Source of the DNA: Rostratula benghalensis
Lineage: Eukaryota; Chordata; Aves; Charadriiformes; Rostratulidae
Assembly: GCA_013399305.1 (NCBI GenBank)
Contig: VXAI01000117.1
Coordinates: 1,700,590-1,764,589, forward strand
DNA length: 64,000 nucleotides
Direction: 5' to 3'
Part shown: positions 1 through 12,263 of the stretch, piece after piece
Layout: each line of letters begins with the position of its first letter
Numbering within the stretch: the stretch's first letter is position 1
Program-made: the position numbers and the translations under genes
The notes under the pieces: model-generated
Database searches by the model: none
Seen by the model: only the letters and a program-made list of their open reading frames with translations
What the model was told of the DNA's origin: nothing

Positions 1-3000
1 ATAACGGCACTTCAAACAAAAGCCACAAAACAAGAATGCCTCCCTAATACTTCATTTTTTTAATTCAGGTTGCCAGAGAGCAAGCAAATTTCTCACAGAT
101 TATGCCTGTGTTGTCATGCTACTCAGATGACTCATAATTCTGGCATGATTTTTTCAAGGTTCCTAATTACTGGATCGTGAAACAAATGAACAAAGGCACG
201 ATACGTAGGTCTTCCTTTACTCAATGCCTACTCGCTACCCACTTGCACAGTTCTGAAGACGAGAGAGCCTCCATCTGAATTTGGAGGTTCATGATTTGTA
301 ATGATCTACTTTATTTACAATTCACTAAATTAACATTAAAAAGAAATTTTCTTGTGTTCTGGGGTAAAAATAATAGAAGAAAGGAACACTAACACTATAT
401 TTTTTGTGTAAGAATTCAGGGACACCAATCTGGACCCAGAGTCTTGAAAAGACTGAGCCTTAGGTTTCAGCCTCAAACATCCCATGCAGAGAAAAAGACA
501 ATCCAAAAGAGAAAAACTGGTTTGCTGGTCATGATGCCAGAAAATTTTCAGAATACTGATACTTTTTCTTCCTCGTCAGAAGACACAAGATGGCATTCTT
601 GACTTTTAGAAACCAAATTTTTCACTGGAAAACTGTCAAAAGAAGCTCTACATCTCTTTTCTTTTATCTTTATAATTACTAACACCACAAATGGCTGTAA
701 CAGCCACTGATCCAGTAGAAAAGGCTGGAGAGGAGAAGCTGCTGACTGGGCATAACTTTCCCATCAGACAAACCTTACAATTTTCAACTGTCAGTAAATA
801 TCATGGGTGGTACCTGATCTACAACAGGGATGAACCTGGAAAGATGTTTTTGCAGAGCAAAGGACAGGCTGCAGAGCCACAGCCTATTCTGCTCTGAGGG
901 GTAAAAGTGGCCTTGGCTTCCAGTGCTGTCAACATTCACGTGAATGATGGGCAGGGGAAGAATTGTGGTAGAATACATCCGTCTACTTGTACCTGTTGCT
1001 TCATCGTCAGCTGCTTCCAGTTGACAGTTTTGCTGAGATCATGACGGAGAAAGGACTTCACATTGTGTCTTGATTAGCAGAATAACTGCAGAACATCTCA
1101 GTCTTTTCCATGGAGACAGTGATGGGGAAGAGTATATCTGCCGAAAATTACTCAAAAATGAATGACAAAGTTCTTTCACCTGTAGGAAAGCAATTAATTA
1201 CTGTGAAAAATAGATGTCTCATGTTTTTCTTAAATGCTGAGAGGCAGAGAGGTAAGAGACCACCAGGGACCTTTGAGAGTCTCATTGCCTGGTATCACAG
1301 GAATTACATTAAATAAACCCCCTCTTAAGACACACCTTGTAACACTTAGATTTACTCCTCTCTTTAGCCTAATTGGTTCCAACCAACACTGCTTTTGCTT
1401 CTGATCTACATTGACTTCCTTTGGATTTCTATCCCATTTTTAAGTTAGGTTCCAGAGAAAGTTATGGGAAGAAGAAAGTCAATCCTGAATTTGACTTCAT
1501 GTTAGAGTGTTAGCAGTACATTAGTGAAAGACAGATATGTTGGACAACCTTCTTCTAAGAAGCATGACTACCATTTGGCCTAGACACCTGCACCTGATAA
1601 AAAATGAAGTGGCTTCCCCACATGTTGCAGTCCACTTTCATGCCATATTTAATGAATGAGGTGCTTTCTAAACTGGGGTTCAAGAAATGCCAAGCCTTGG
1701 AATGTTGGAATGTGTTGGAATGTTGGAGTGTGGCCAGATAATAAATGGGTAGTTAACATCTTGACCCCATAAAACTACTTTATTTCTGCTTTCCTTTACC
1801 ACTAATTATTTTTTTCTCTTTAGTATACTGTGCTTCAAAATATTGCCTTTTCCTTATTACTTTCCATTTTTCACACATCCATAATTCAAGATTTATTGCA
1901 AGGGAAGGACTTCACTCTCCCTGTTTCCCATTATTTATAAGAGAATTACAAGTAGCAGATATCTAAATGTTTTCTGTCTCCTCTCTGAGCTTATTGCTGT
2001 CTTCTGCCACCGCCGAGTTTCAAGGCTGAGCAAGTTTCTTGGTAATGGATTAAAGTCAGATCTTGCTTTCTTCACAGTAGCAGCCCATGGCACTTCTGGG
2101 GGGAATGCTTCTAAAGTGACACTTTTCAGTGTCTGCTGTTGTGGCAAAAATTTACATTATATACGGCTTTGCTGCATACCCACAAAATTCACTGACAGAG
2201 CATTAACGAGCACTTTACTTTGTGAGGTGACCATTCACAAACATAACACAAGAGCTGGAGGTGCAGCAATTTCTTACCCCTTGCCACTGTACTACTTACA
2301 TCTGACAACCTGCAAACCTGGTGAGGCCCCAAACACTTGACTTGTGATGTCTGCTGTAAGCAATATCAAAGGAACTCAATAAGATCTTTAGAAATCAGAT
2401 GGCTTGTCCCAGCTGTTCATCCACACCACAAGCAAAAATTGCTGCTGTAACATGCAACCAGTTAGAGAAAGGACTAGTTTAGCAGAAAGAAAGGGGATAC
2501 AGTCTACAAAAACTTTTATGCCCTGAATGAAAGAACCAACATCAGCAACGAACTGAGGGAATGGACCTGTTTTAATTCATCTGTGCATCAGCTTTCTATG
2601 AATATTTCAGAATAACTATTTAACTCATGTAAAAAAGGGGAAAAAAGCCTCTTTTTTAGTTTACCAAATTGACCCTTCTACTGCTGTTTTAATATATAGG
2701 TTTATAATAATAGCATCATTTCCTCTGACTGCAACTTAAAGAGGAGGCAATCTATTAAATTGCCAAAATTCACAGTATCTTTTGAAATAATGACTGCTGG
2801 CCCGTTCAGAAAGAAGCACAGGGAAAGAGGGGCTGGTTTGCCTAAGAGGTCCTTTGTGGCAGTTAAGTAGCTCAGCTGCCACGCTCTGCTTTCTGTATGC
2901 AGATAGATCAGTCCAGAACTGCCTGTGGCCAAAAGCGAAATCCAACAAAAAGGGTTGTGGTGAGTTCATGATGTGCCCGATTTCCCAGCCTGAGGAGTCA

Positions 3001-4860
3001 CAGCGAGGGGAAGAATAGTCCTTCCAGACCAGGCTCTCCAAGGTGCTACGAGGAGCAAAAGTGCAGCAGACTGCCCTGGGGCGGACATGATTCTCTAGAG
3101 CACCAGTGAATTATTCTTACCAAGCCCTGAAATTCCTTCTGGAGGAATTATATCCAGGGGACCATGCATGAAAAGCCACATGCAGTGTCTTACGTACGAT
3201 ACCCTGACATCACAGGCCCCAGAGTATAGCTATAAGTGACAAGTGATGGACAAAGATCTGCAAAAACAAGCACCTGTAACTAGGCTTCTAAGTCTTTATT
3301 AGGTTACTAAAGTAAACGATTGCATATTTTTCAAAATGGTTCAGCACTGAGAAGATCCCATTCTGAGTTTCCTTCTTAAGTATGGTTACCATTTAGCAGG
3401 ATATTCAGCTCCAATACTGGGAAGACCAAATTAGCATAACCACATGCAATTTTTCACACAATAGAGAAAAGAACCCATTTCAGGGTTAGTCTTTTAATAG
3501 CTTTTCTTGATCCTCATATTAAAAATCAAGATTCCCCGTGAATAGTAAGGCTAACAAAACCTGTCTTTCCATTGATTTTTGTCTCTCTGACTAGAGTTCC
3601 AGGAATTTAACAAGAGAAAAGCTCCAGCTAAAGTCTTTGTTGCCCTGGAGGGATAACGGAGCTTTCCTGGGCAATGGGACTAATCTGGAAAATTTGATTA
3701 TAGGAGACACTGAAAAGATCTTTTTTGGGCATGTATTTTCATGAATCTTGCAGGAAGAATACAAAACTGAGACCTCTGTTTTTTTCAAAGTAGAAAGTTT
3801 CTGCATTTAGAGAAAACGGCTCTGGAATTTTTGGAATGGACTGACAGAGTGAGCAGAGACATTTCCTTTATTTAAGAAAGCACGACAAAGATATACGCAT
3901 GTTTATTTGCAATGTAATATTTGATAAACAGGTATAGTAATCATAAGGTATCAGTTATTGCAATACATTACTCCATTTAGTCTGTAGAAATATCTCCTTT
4001 ACATAAAAGGGTAGATACCTTCTCCTCTTCTCCAATCACTAGGCTATATATATTTTTCTCAGTGGCTAGATAATGGAAGGCTCCTTGTACAACTTTTCCC
4101 ATTAAGAGAGGTCACAAAAACTGGAATGTTTCTGCCAGAAGCATTAAGTTGCATTAAAAAAATAAATAAAATTAAATGCTTTATTTTCCTACTGTGTTTT
4201 CTAACAGAACATTAAGCAGGCACACAATTTTAAGTCTCTGTGACCAGCGCTGCTACCTGTGTGATTTCGGCATTCTGGGTCTTTCCTAAGGCCTGAAACA
4301 ATGCCTCTTGCTACAATGCCGTAACCCATATTACTATGGCAATTCCTTCACTAACTCTCTAACTTGTTCATAAAATTTCTGCTTGGATAATTAAAACCAA
4401 AAATAAAATCCAAAGGTTATGTTACTAGCCTTTTTGAACTGCCTCTTATAAGCTTCCCCTGTTGACAAATAACAAACTGGAGTCCAAAGTAGTAACAAGT
4501 TTCTGGCACCCTTGCTGAAAAATCATTTTTTTATAACATCAAACTTGTTCAGAGAACCTTCCATTACAATATATAGTGCAATAAATAATGGCTTCTCTCT
4601 GATTATACAAACAAAGAACATAAAGTGAAAATTCCTGAAGTGTTTGACGTTTACTATTTGAAGCAAATAAAACTACTACTTTTGCTATCGCATTTTACAC
4701 CTCACTTCTGTTTTCTGCTTGCCTCTTCTCAAAAAATTCAGCTTTGTGCCTCTGGAGCTGGCACTACCTCTGTGCTGCACGGTCATACAAGAGCTATAAT
4801 CTCGAGGAATTTATCAGGGCTTCCAGTTGTCGCCACAATATAAGTAATTTTATCAACTTA
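1..4860. other. Non-coding stretch, no gene recognised
   Basis: AT-rich single-copy-looking sequence. Open frames are short (about 100 codons at most), overlap on both strands and match no family I recognise, which is what chance predicts. The only structure I see is a short imperfect tandem repeat near 1.7 kb and scattered A or T runs. No CR1 tail or LTR signature was seen. Confidence 0.7.
1698..1733 (+). repeat. Short imperfect tandem repeat (TTGGAATG-like)
   Basis: Three to four imperfect copies of a unit close to TTGGAATG/TTGGAATGTG lie head to tail over 36 bases. It is a minor minisatellite-like patch with no gene attached. Confidence 0.6.
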
Positions 4861-5200
4861 ATGTTTTCTTTATCTGCATTTAATGTTCCTATTTAAAGGG
4901 GACTGAGTGTGGGAATATTAATGGAAAAGTTGAGGGCAGGGAGCTGAGATGAGTTATTAAAAGTTTCACTACTTGAGCTTTTAAGCTGCTCCGTCTGAAG
5001 TTGCTCCGATTGATGTGAATGCGTCCATATCTCTCATGCTAATTGCCCCAGAGGCAGCTATTTTTGGCAGAGTGTATATTCATTGTGGTGTCACAAAAGG
5101 TCGATTAGGTCTGTCGAAATTCCTGGTTGATGGTGATTGACTGTGAACGACATTTAAGTCTTTCAAAGTTCATTTTCTAACCCTTTGTCTGCAGGCTGAA
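4861..5200. promoter_or_regulatory. Candidate conserved non-coding element (enhancer-like)
   Basis: This AT-rich block keeps six CpG dinucleotides within about 160 bases (near 4992, 5007, 5022, 5102, 5115 and 5148), although CpG is rare in the rest of the window and there is no CpG island. It contains TGATTGACTG at about 5133, close to the PBX/MEIS composite site TGATTGACAG, and a CTAATTGC homeodomain-type core at about 5040. No useful open frame crosses it. Retained CpGs and clustered homeodomain-type sites in a gene-poor region are typical of vertebrate conserved non-coding elements. This is inferred from composition alone, with no alignment. Confidence 0.35.
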
Positions 5201-7072
5201 CATGGAGTTGTGCCTTCTGCAGCCTCAAAACAGACACCTTAAGTTGCAGAATTAGGAGCTTTTTAATTATCTATGTGTAGGGAAGGAGAGAAACTATGAT
5301 GTGTCTCTTTTCATGCTGACGGGAGTTCTTTTCATCCTGCTGCAGGAAGTGGCACAAAACCCACTGAGATGACTGAATAGGAATCTGCTCCTATTTGTGT
5401 ACAGTAATATTTTGAAGTGTCTAGTCTCGTGGTTTATCTACTGTATTGCTGATATTGATCCTGAATGTAAAGTTGACTGGCAGTTAATTAGTGTCAGTAA
5501 GTAAAATGATAGACTGATTCAGTCTTGATCTACTTCAAAACATATTCCTTTCAATACCCAATACAAAACGCCCCATTTTTGCAGAAAAATGGAAGCTGCA
5601 GCCATGAGATACACCTCATGGGGCAGACCAATTACATGTGTACAGCATGAGAGATGGTGATACAGAAACAAAATTTGCCCCTGTTTCCTTCTGCATCCCT
5701 AAGGTTGGGAAAAAATATTTTTTTTGTCCTTTTTTTGAGGGGACTTTCTGTCACCTCTGCTACCCTCTGTGGCAGTACAGTGAGAGGAGGAGTTGAGTGA
5801 GCCTACGTCCCACTCAGTTCAGGGAGACCAGCGATATGGTAGCAGGTCATGAAGCAGTGACATGAACGCTGATCATGCAATGTTCTCTGTTCCCAGACTC
5901 AGCTCCTGCTGTACCACAGGCACCTTGGCAGATGCCAGCATCTCCAATTGACTTGAGTGCCCAAAGACAAGGGTGAATAATGAAAGATTAGATATCCAGC
6001 CAATGCTTTTGGTCACAGCAGAAAGTTTTTTCAAGGCCTCTTAATTTCTTTGTGACCCTGGGAGTCGTCCCCATCTCAGTTCAGCTGTGAGCATAGTTTG
6101 TGCTGGGAACTTGAGCTGCCCCTTCACTTACTTAGGGGTTTCAGCATCTCCATATGCTTGTGCAACTATTTCCATTGCCATCTCGGGATGCTCTGATTGA
6201 CGATGTTGTGATGTCAAGTCATATTATATCCACAGAGATGTGACAAGACATGCTTTAATGTACAATGCCCCTTTTTTATCTCACCCACCCTCAGCTCTGC
6301 TCCCTCTCATGGGTTCAAACCTCCTTTTAGGCCACTGGAAAAATCGCACTTGTTGAACTTCGTGAGAAAGTTCCTTTCCTCTCCAGCCTTTGAATCCCGT
6401 CTTTGTTCCTTCAAGAGCTTAAATTAAAAGCACAAGCTCCTAGCACTTTCAGTGGTCCTGTCATACATCTAGAGGCACAGATATGTCCCAAGGTATGTCT
6501 CATGTCCACCAGTGTCCCTGCAGAAGAAGGGACTGAACATGGTATACTCCCGGTGGCAAAAATTGCCACAGCACAGTCCTCCTGCTAAGACCCTTGTGGG
6601 AAAATTGCCAATGACAAAGGCCACCTCCCTCGGGTAAAAGACAGACAGTGGCAAAATTTCTTTTTCCCTGAAATGAAAGCAGCACATATTTTACTTGTCA
6701 CTATACTGCCAAATCTGGGGACATCAGTGAGTTCAAAAAATGACTGGGAAAACAGGGTCTTAAAATCTGTCTCCAGGAAGTTCCTGACGTAAGTATTATA
6801 ATCAGGATCTCACAGGAGTCACCCATACCTGTTCAGCTAGTTTTCTCTGAATTGATATTCCTTTCCTTCTATGTGGCTGAAGTAGTGGGACCTTCTTAAC
6901 TGCTGTTATTTCCCTGTTCTTATGCTGTTCTTATCTTTTTCAACTGTTGAAAGAGTAAGAACAGTAAAAAAAGGGAAAAGAGCATTTTTCTCTTGACAGA
7001 TCTCATCATAGAGTGCAAAGAAATATTTTGCCCCAGCTAAATTTTTCTGCCTGCCCTTGGTCCACTCCAAAG
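5201..7072. other. Non-coding stretch, no gene recognised
   Basis: No recognisable gene or transposon. There are two T-rich runs near 5.72 kb. Overlapping short open frames near 6.4-6.7 kb occur in several frames at once and show no family resemblance. Confidence 0.65.
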
Positions 7073-7188
7073 GGAAATATCTTCTGGGGATCAAGAAGGG
7101 ACATTTCCCAGAAATAAACAGTTGTCATATTTCAAACAACATTTGGATCTTGTCTGCAACATCTTGTTCACCCACCCGAGGCAGCAAG
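7073..7188 (+). other. Possible spliced exon, low confidence
   Basis: A 116-base open stretch lies between an acceptor-like site (pyrimidine-rich run ending CCAAAG) and a good donor, AAG|GTAAGC, at 7188/7189. One frame is open throughout and would encode about 38 residues with no recognisable domain. Donor matches of this quality occur by chance every few kilobases, so this is a candidate exon only, either coding or in a long non-coding RNA. Confidence 0.12.
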
Positions 7189-8039
7189 GTAAGCAGGCAA
7201 ATTGGTCCTCCTTTACAGCCATGCATTGTGTTAGCCACGCTTATCAAGAGCACACTTGATTGCAGGGTTCTCAGTTTAGATTCATGGGATCTCAAACCCT
7301 ATTTCAAGCTTTCTTCTGTTATTTTATAGACCAGTAAACAACATTTTGTTTTATTTTCCTGCTTATGGTACACAATATTTTGTCCTTAAAAGTACTTATA
7401 CACAAGCTGTGACAGGATCTAAGAAATAATAATAATCACAGCCTGATGGAAAGCTGAAGCTATTTGAAAAGAAAAAACCCAGCAACAACAATACCAATAA
7501 AAATCACACTCATATTATTAGTCCCGTCTGTCAACGGTCTCGCTAGTATGGCTGAAAAATATTGCTTTCATAATTTAAGACTGGTTATAGGGGCAAATGG
7601 AATTTCTGCCCCGTTTTTTCTGTTGTTACTACTTTCATTTCTACTCAGAGCTCGTGTTTTGCTTAAAAGTTTATCTTCCCATTTTCCCTGTGTTAAGGGA
7701 TTTGTTACTATACACTAAGCCCATATCTCCTATTTCAATCTTAGGCCTAGAATAGTCACTGATGCTGATATGCCTGTCCAGGTGCAGATCTTCTCCCTGG
7801 ACCTTGGCAATTCTGGGGTTTCACACAAAAATATGTTTTTCTACCAAAAATTCATAGGAACTGGCCATAGGACAGTGCAATCTCAGGTCCTAGGTTTTGC
7901 TTGACTGAAACAAGTTATTGACAGGTGCTTGAAAATATTATAGTGTCTCTACCTTTTCTAATACTAGAATGAACATGACACGAGGCACAGGAATATTTTA
8001 GCCAAGGTTAGTTAATCCTAAAAGTGATTTATTCTGAAG
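7189..8039. other. Non-coding stretch, nothing recognised
   Basis: AT-rich sequence with short chance open frames. No repeat family, RNA gene or regulatory cluster that I can support. Confidence 0.65.
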
Positions 8040-8310
8040 GCTAAGGGGTCTTGTCTGCAAAGTCAGAAAATGCCTCTTTCCGACACTTTGTTGTGCAAGC
8101 TAATTTGCATAGGAAGCACTTTGATATTGAAGTGGGAGGGCATTATTTCTGCTATGGGGTGAACAATCTCGGCCTTGGAATTCATTTAGGCATGTTTGTC
8201 TTTGAGACTATTCATGCAGTTGTATTTAGCAAAGTGCCGTTAGCACATACCTGGATTGGGACCAGAATGTGTGAGTTGGTTCATCTTTTAAAACTAATTT
8301 AAAATGTTGA
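8040..8310. promoter_or_regulatory. Candidate conserved non-coding element with POU octamer
   Basis: The block contains a perfect octamer ATTTGCAT at 8103-8110 joined to a CTAATTT homeodomain-like core, plus retained CpGs in an AT-rich setting. An 83-codon frame (8051-8302) crosses it but resembles no protein I know. The look is that of a regulatory element, and the frame is probably incidental. No alignment was available. Confidence 0.25.
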
Positions 8311-9439
8311 CCTGTGTAATCTTCAGTATATCCCTCCAAACAGTCTTACCCCAGCAGATAGACATTATAGGAAATTTCATGCATAAACTATATTTAAGGA
8401 AAATATCTTTTACTTATGTAAAGATATTAACAACCATTCCATCTGATTGTAATGAGGATAATTTCCATTATTCCCCAAAAAATGCTTTGTTAGAAGAGAG
8501 TTATGGCTGAAATGCATTTTGCTACAGTCCAGCTAGTGATCAGAAAGCCATTATATTTCTTCCTTTACAAAACTTCTATGGCTCAAGTAAATCTTGGAAT
8601 GGCTGAAGAAGAACAGTTAACAGTCTACCAGCATATTCCTTATCTCTACCTAACCCTCCATCATTCACCACCACAGAGTTTTAATTGATTTTTTTTTATA
8701 AACTTCCTTTTGCTCTTTGTTTGGTTCTGATAGAAATGCATCATTGGACTCACAAGGCAGGTTTGAATATTGTCTTCTCAAATGGGCTGTAAAAGGCTTT
8801 GAACAGACTATAATCCTAGGATTATTTTGGTTGTGCCAGAAGATGGTAAAATTTTGTACCAGTATTATATGCTGAAGCAGAAGAACATTAGCCATTAGCT
8901 TCAGAGTGATCAATCTCTTTGTATTATGAAATGGGTAGATTATATAATTTAAGGAGAGCGCATGTATGGAATTTTTGTTTAACTATGTGGTTTATGAGCC
9001 TACATGAGACGAATACCCACACTGCATAATAAATAATCTCTTAGTGCTATGAGCTGAAATTTCAAACAGGCTAATGGAATCTTGTGTCTAACTCCATTAT
9101 TTATTTGAAATCCTAGACAAAATATACTAGAAATAGGAAAGAGACTGGAATAGTAATTACAAGCATATTTTGAAACATATAGAGAAAAAAAGGATTAAGG
9201 GCATTGTAAATTGAGGAGGGAGAAAATGATGAACTATGTTTTTTAGAGCTAAAGGACCAATAAAATTTTTGGCCTTGAAACGTTATATGAATAATATAGT
9301 GGTTGTACAGTACACTTGTAGCAGTGTTTTCTTTCCAGAAAACTCTAACTTTGTTCAGGGTTTGATAGTTTATTTCCTTTTTTAAAAAAGTAAATTTGCA
9401 TAGAGGGCAGAGGGAAACAAATGCAGCTGGTAGGTATGT
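8311..9439. other. Non-coding stretch, nothing recognised
   Basis: AT-rich, with short chance open frames on both strands and no transposon tail or tandem array. An isolated octamer ATTTGCAT lies near 9395. Confidence 0.65.
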
Positions 9440-9740
9440 GGTTTTCTTCTTAATGAGCTTTATGAACTGAATATCATGTAATAAGCTGTAACAATACTAG
9501 GAGCTGTGATGAGGGAAAGTGAAATCTCTCATCTGCACATGGACAATCAGCAAAAGGACGTAGCTTTCTGCTAATGTTAATTGACATTGCTAATGAAAAT
9601 CAACAGAGAATCAATGGTTTTCACTAGCTTACAATTTCATCCAGAGTGCTTAAATCTCCTCTAACATGCTAAAACAAACAAATGCAAGTTTTTTGTCATA
9701 TAATGATCAGGTAGCAGTTGGCTGATATTTGCAATCTTTA
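9440..9740. promoter_or_regulatory. Candidate conserved non-coding element
   Basis: A run of homeodomain-type cores (CTAATGTTAATTG, GCTAATGAAAATC) is packed into about 100 bases near 9570-9610, inside a block with no useful open frame. Dense TAAT/ATTA cores are a common feature of developmental enhancers. AT-rich neutral DNA also produces such cores, so confidence is low. Confidence 0.22.
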
Positions 9741-12148
9741 TTGCAAATACGAATAACACTACTGATATGGAATATGTTTGAAAAAAGATCACATATTTTT
9801 TCCTTTTCTTCAATGTTGACCTACCCACCTCCATGCAGAAATAAGAACACCATGTCTGGAAAGAGCCAGTAGATGATTAAAGCCATGACAACAAATAATC
9901 ATGTAATATAATTGCTCCTCACAGCTGGTGAAAATAAAGCCCCTTCATGCTGCTAGTGAATAGCCCAGTCCTTGCCAATGGCTTGTGTTGCTTTTGTTCC
10001 TCCTGTTGTTCTGAAATCTTAGCACTGACCTTGGATTTTGATGTGCAGCTCATGTCAGTATGCAAATCATCTTTTTGTTTGCTTTGTAATTCCCACAGAA
10101 CATAGCTATATGAAGAACCCCTCTCAAAAGATCTGAACATGAGGATATCCTCCACACCTTGCTGTGTTGGCATAGTGCTGTACAGCTGGCATTTTTGCTT
10201 CCATCCGCAAAGATATTCCCATTTCTTTTGACTGAAAGAGGCTTTAAGGCCTCTGGTATCTCCAGAGCAAGAGTCAGAGACCCTGAATTAAGTTTTCATA
10301 GGAACATAATGCCAAATGGAAAAATGGTTTACCTTCAGGGCCTGACCTGGTCTCTGTAACAAGTGGTCGAATATGCTGGATGACTAGTGTGTGCCTATGA
10401 TTTCTGAGCTTTCATGTCTGCTGGTGTTTCCATCCTCAAGTAACGGAGTTGGTTTTGTTGATGTATGAAGACAGATAGCAACACGCTGCTCATTCCTTCC
10501 ATAAACACACATACACAAGGAACGGCAGAGGGAATGGAAATTGATAAACAAATACACAAAAATATTAAGGAAATGTAGATATGGCAAAAATATATGGCAG
10601 GCAGATCTCTAGAGAAACAGATGGGTAGCCCACAGCAATAAACTGTAGTTGTCTATGAAAGATGGGCAAATGCAGTGGTAAATGACTTGTGAGTCTTCCA
10701 AATTTAATTTGCCATGCAAGCCCATCATGAATGATGTAAGGGTACCTCATGGAAAGGTATCCAGCAATGCTTCTTTTCTTTTTAACCTCTGGGATGGATA
10801 GTTATCTGATGGGATAAAATAAGCAAATATATACGCACAGATATCTCAGCACCGGACAGCTTTCAAAGTTTATTGTCAAACCAAACTGGCTGCTATGTAT
10901 GAGCAGGCAGAGCAGCAGGCAATATGCTAAAAAGTTTGCAGTGAAATCATTGCCTTCCATGATATTCTTACAACCCTGTCCTCCCCTTGACCTCCATTTG
11001 CTAGTTCATAAGCTAATGTTGAAAAGGTTACAACAGTCTTGTTTACTCCTCAGTCTCTTTTCTACTTAATTTTCTGGTACCTGTCAGTTGTAGTATACCC
11101 AAGAAAAAGTTAAGGGCCTTTTATTTTCTCTTTAAAGAACAATTTTATGCAGTATCTCCATTCTGATAAGCAGACTATAGTTGAAGTTGTACCAGAACAT
11201 GTGGAATGGAGAAAAAGTACCTGCATATGTTTGGCTATGGAGGTTGTGGAAGGACTGTGATGTAAATTATTGTGCAGTTACGTATACAGGCTGGTCCTCA
11301 GAGATGTCCTTGTCCTTAATTGGGAACCCTTGTCCACCATTTATCTTATTATATATTCTTTTGGGTAGGTGGACACCAGTAGCATGCAAGTTTCTCAAAA
11401 CAAGACATGGGAACTCTTTGTCCACAAGGCAACTGGATCTGCCCCAGAGATAATCTCTCTTTATTCAGCTACTAGATCCTCCCTCAGTCTTATTTCATCT
11501 GTGGCTGGTGTTTCAGTGCTCTCATAGATTGTCCCATTTGAACGTTTTAAGTTAAATATACATTTCCATGTGTACAGTACTCAGTCCTTGTTGGTGTTAC
11601 GCAAAAAACTGTGACATTATGTTAAAATTCTCCATGGAGAATCCAAAAGATCTTCAGCCAAAATTATCCCTTTCTGTCCTTATTCCGTCCATTAGGCTGG
11701 CTTTCAGAGATCACGCTCTTTTCAGCATTCATTCTTGCCTGATGTCTTAAGGGAAATAAGGAATTAAATGGAATGTATTTTATAAGAAAAGCCAGAGAGC
11801 CCTCCCTCTGGAACTGAATAAAATTGAGACAGCTATGTCAGCTGCATGTCTGCACTTTGCAGAGAGCTGCAAAGCACTTTAAAGTTGGGGAATTTATGCA
11901 GGCAAAACAATGTATGTGTCAATTGTAATCTACACGTGCAAATTGCACCATGTTGAAAGCAAGAAAATTCATTATTATTTATATAAATAGATCTTGCAGA
12001 TTTCATTAAGATTAGGTCAGGCTTTGGAGATATCACATAGGATTGTTTGCACTTGTGTTAATCTTTGTTTGCAAATGCTGATTACTGCCAAAAAACTCTC
12101 TTGCTTTTTACTGAAAAATCCTGCTTCTCGTTTTTTTCTTCTTGTCAG
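9741..12148. other. Non-coding stretch, nothing recognised
   Basis: No recognisable gene, CR1 tail or tandem array. Open frames are at most about 90 codons and lack family features. Confidence 0.65.
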
Positions 12149-12263
12149 GAAGACTCAAGAGAAGGGAGAAGGGAAGGAAGACGAGATAGAAGGGGACATC
12201 AAAGCCAGTAGCCAGAACCAGAGGAAACATGAAAGATTTGCTTTATTGGAAAAAGAAGGGAGG
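12149..12263 (+). other. Candidate spliced exon (purine-rich, Lys/Glu-rich frame)
   Basis: A very good acceptor precedes this block: a long pyrimidine run from about 12121 ending TTCTTGTCAG at 12148, with a possible branch point in TTTTTACTGA. The 115-base block ends at AGG|GTGAGA (12263/12264), a reasonable donor. It is rich in GAA/GGA purine motifs like those of exonic splice enhancers. One frame is open from before the acceptor through the donor and would encode about 38 highly charged residues, including KGEGKEDEIEGDIK. No family is recognised. It could be an exon of an unannotated transcript, coding or not, or a chance combination. Confidence 0.25.
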
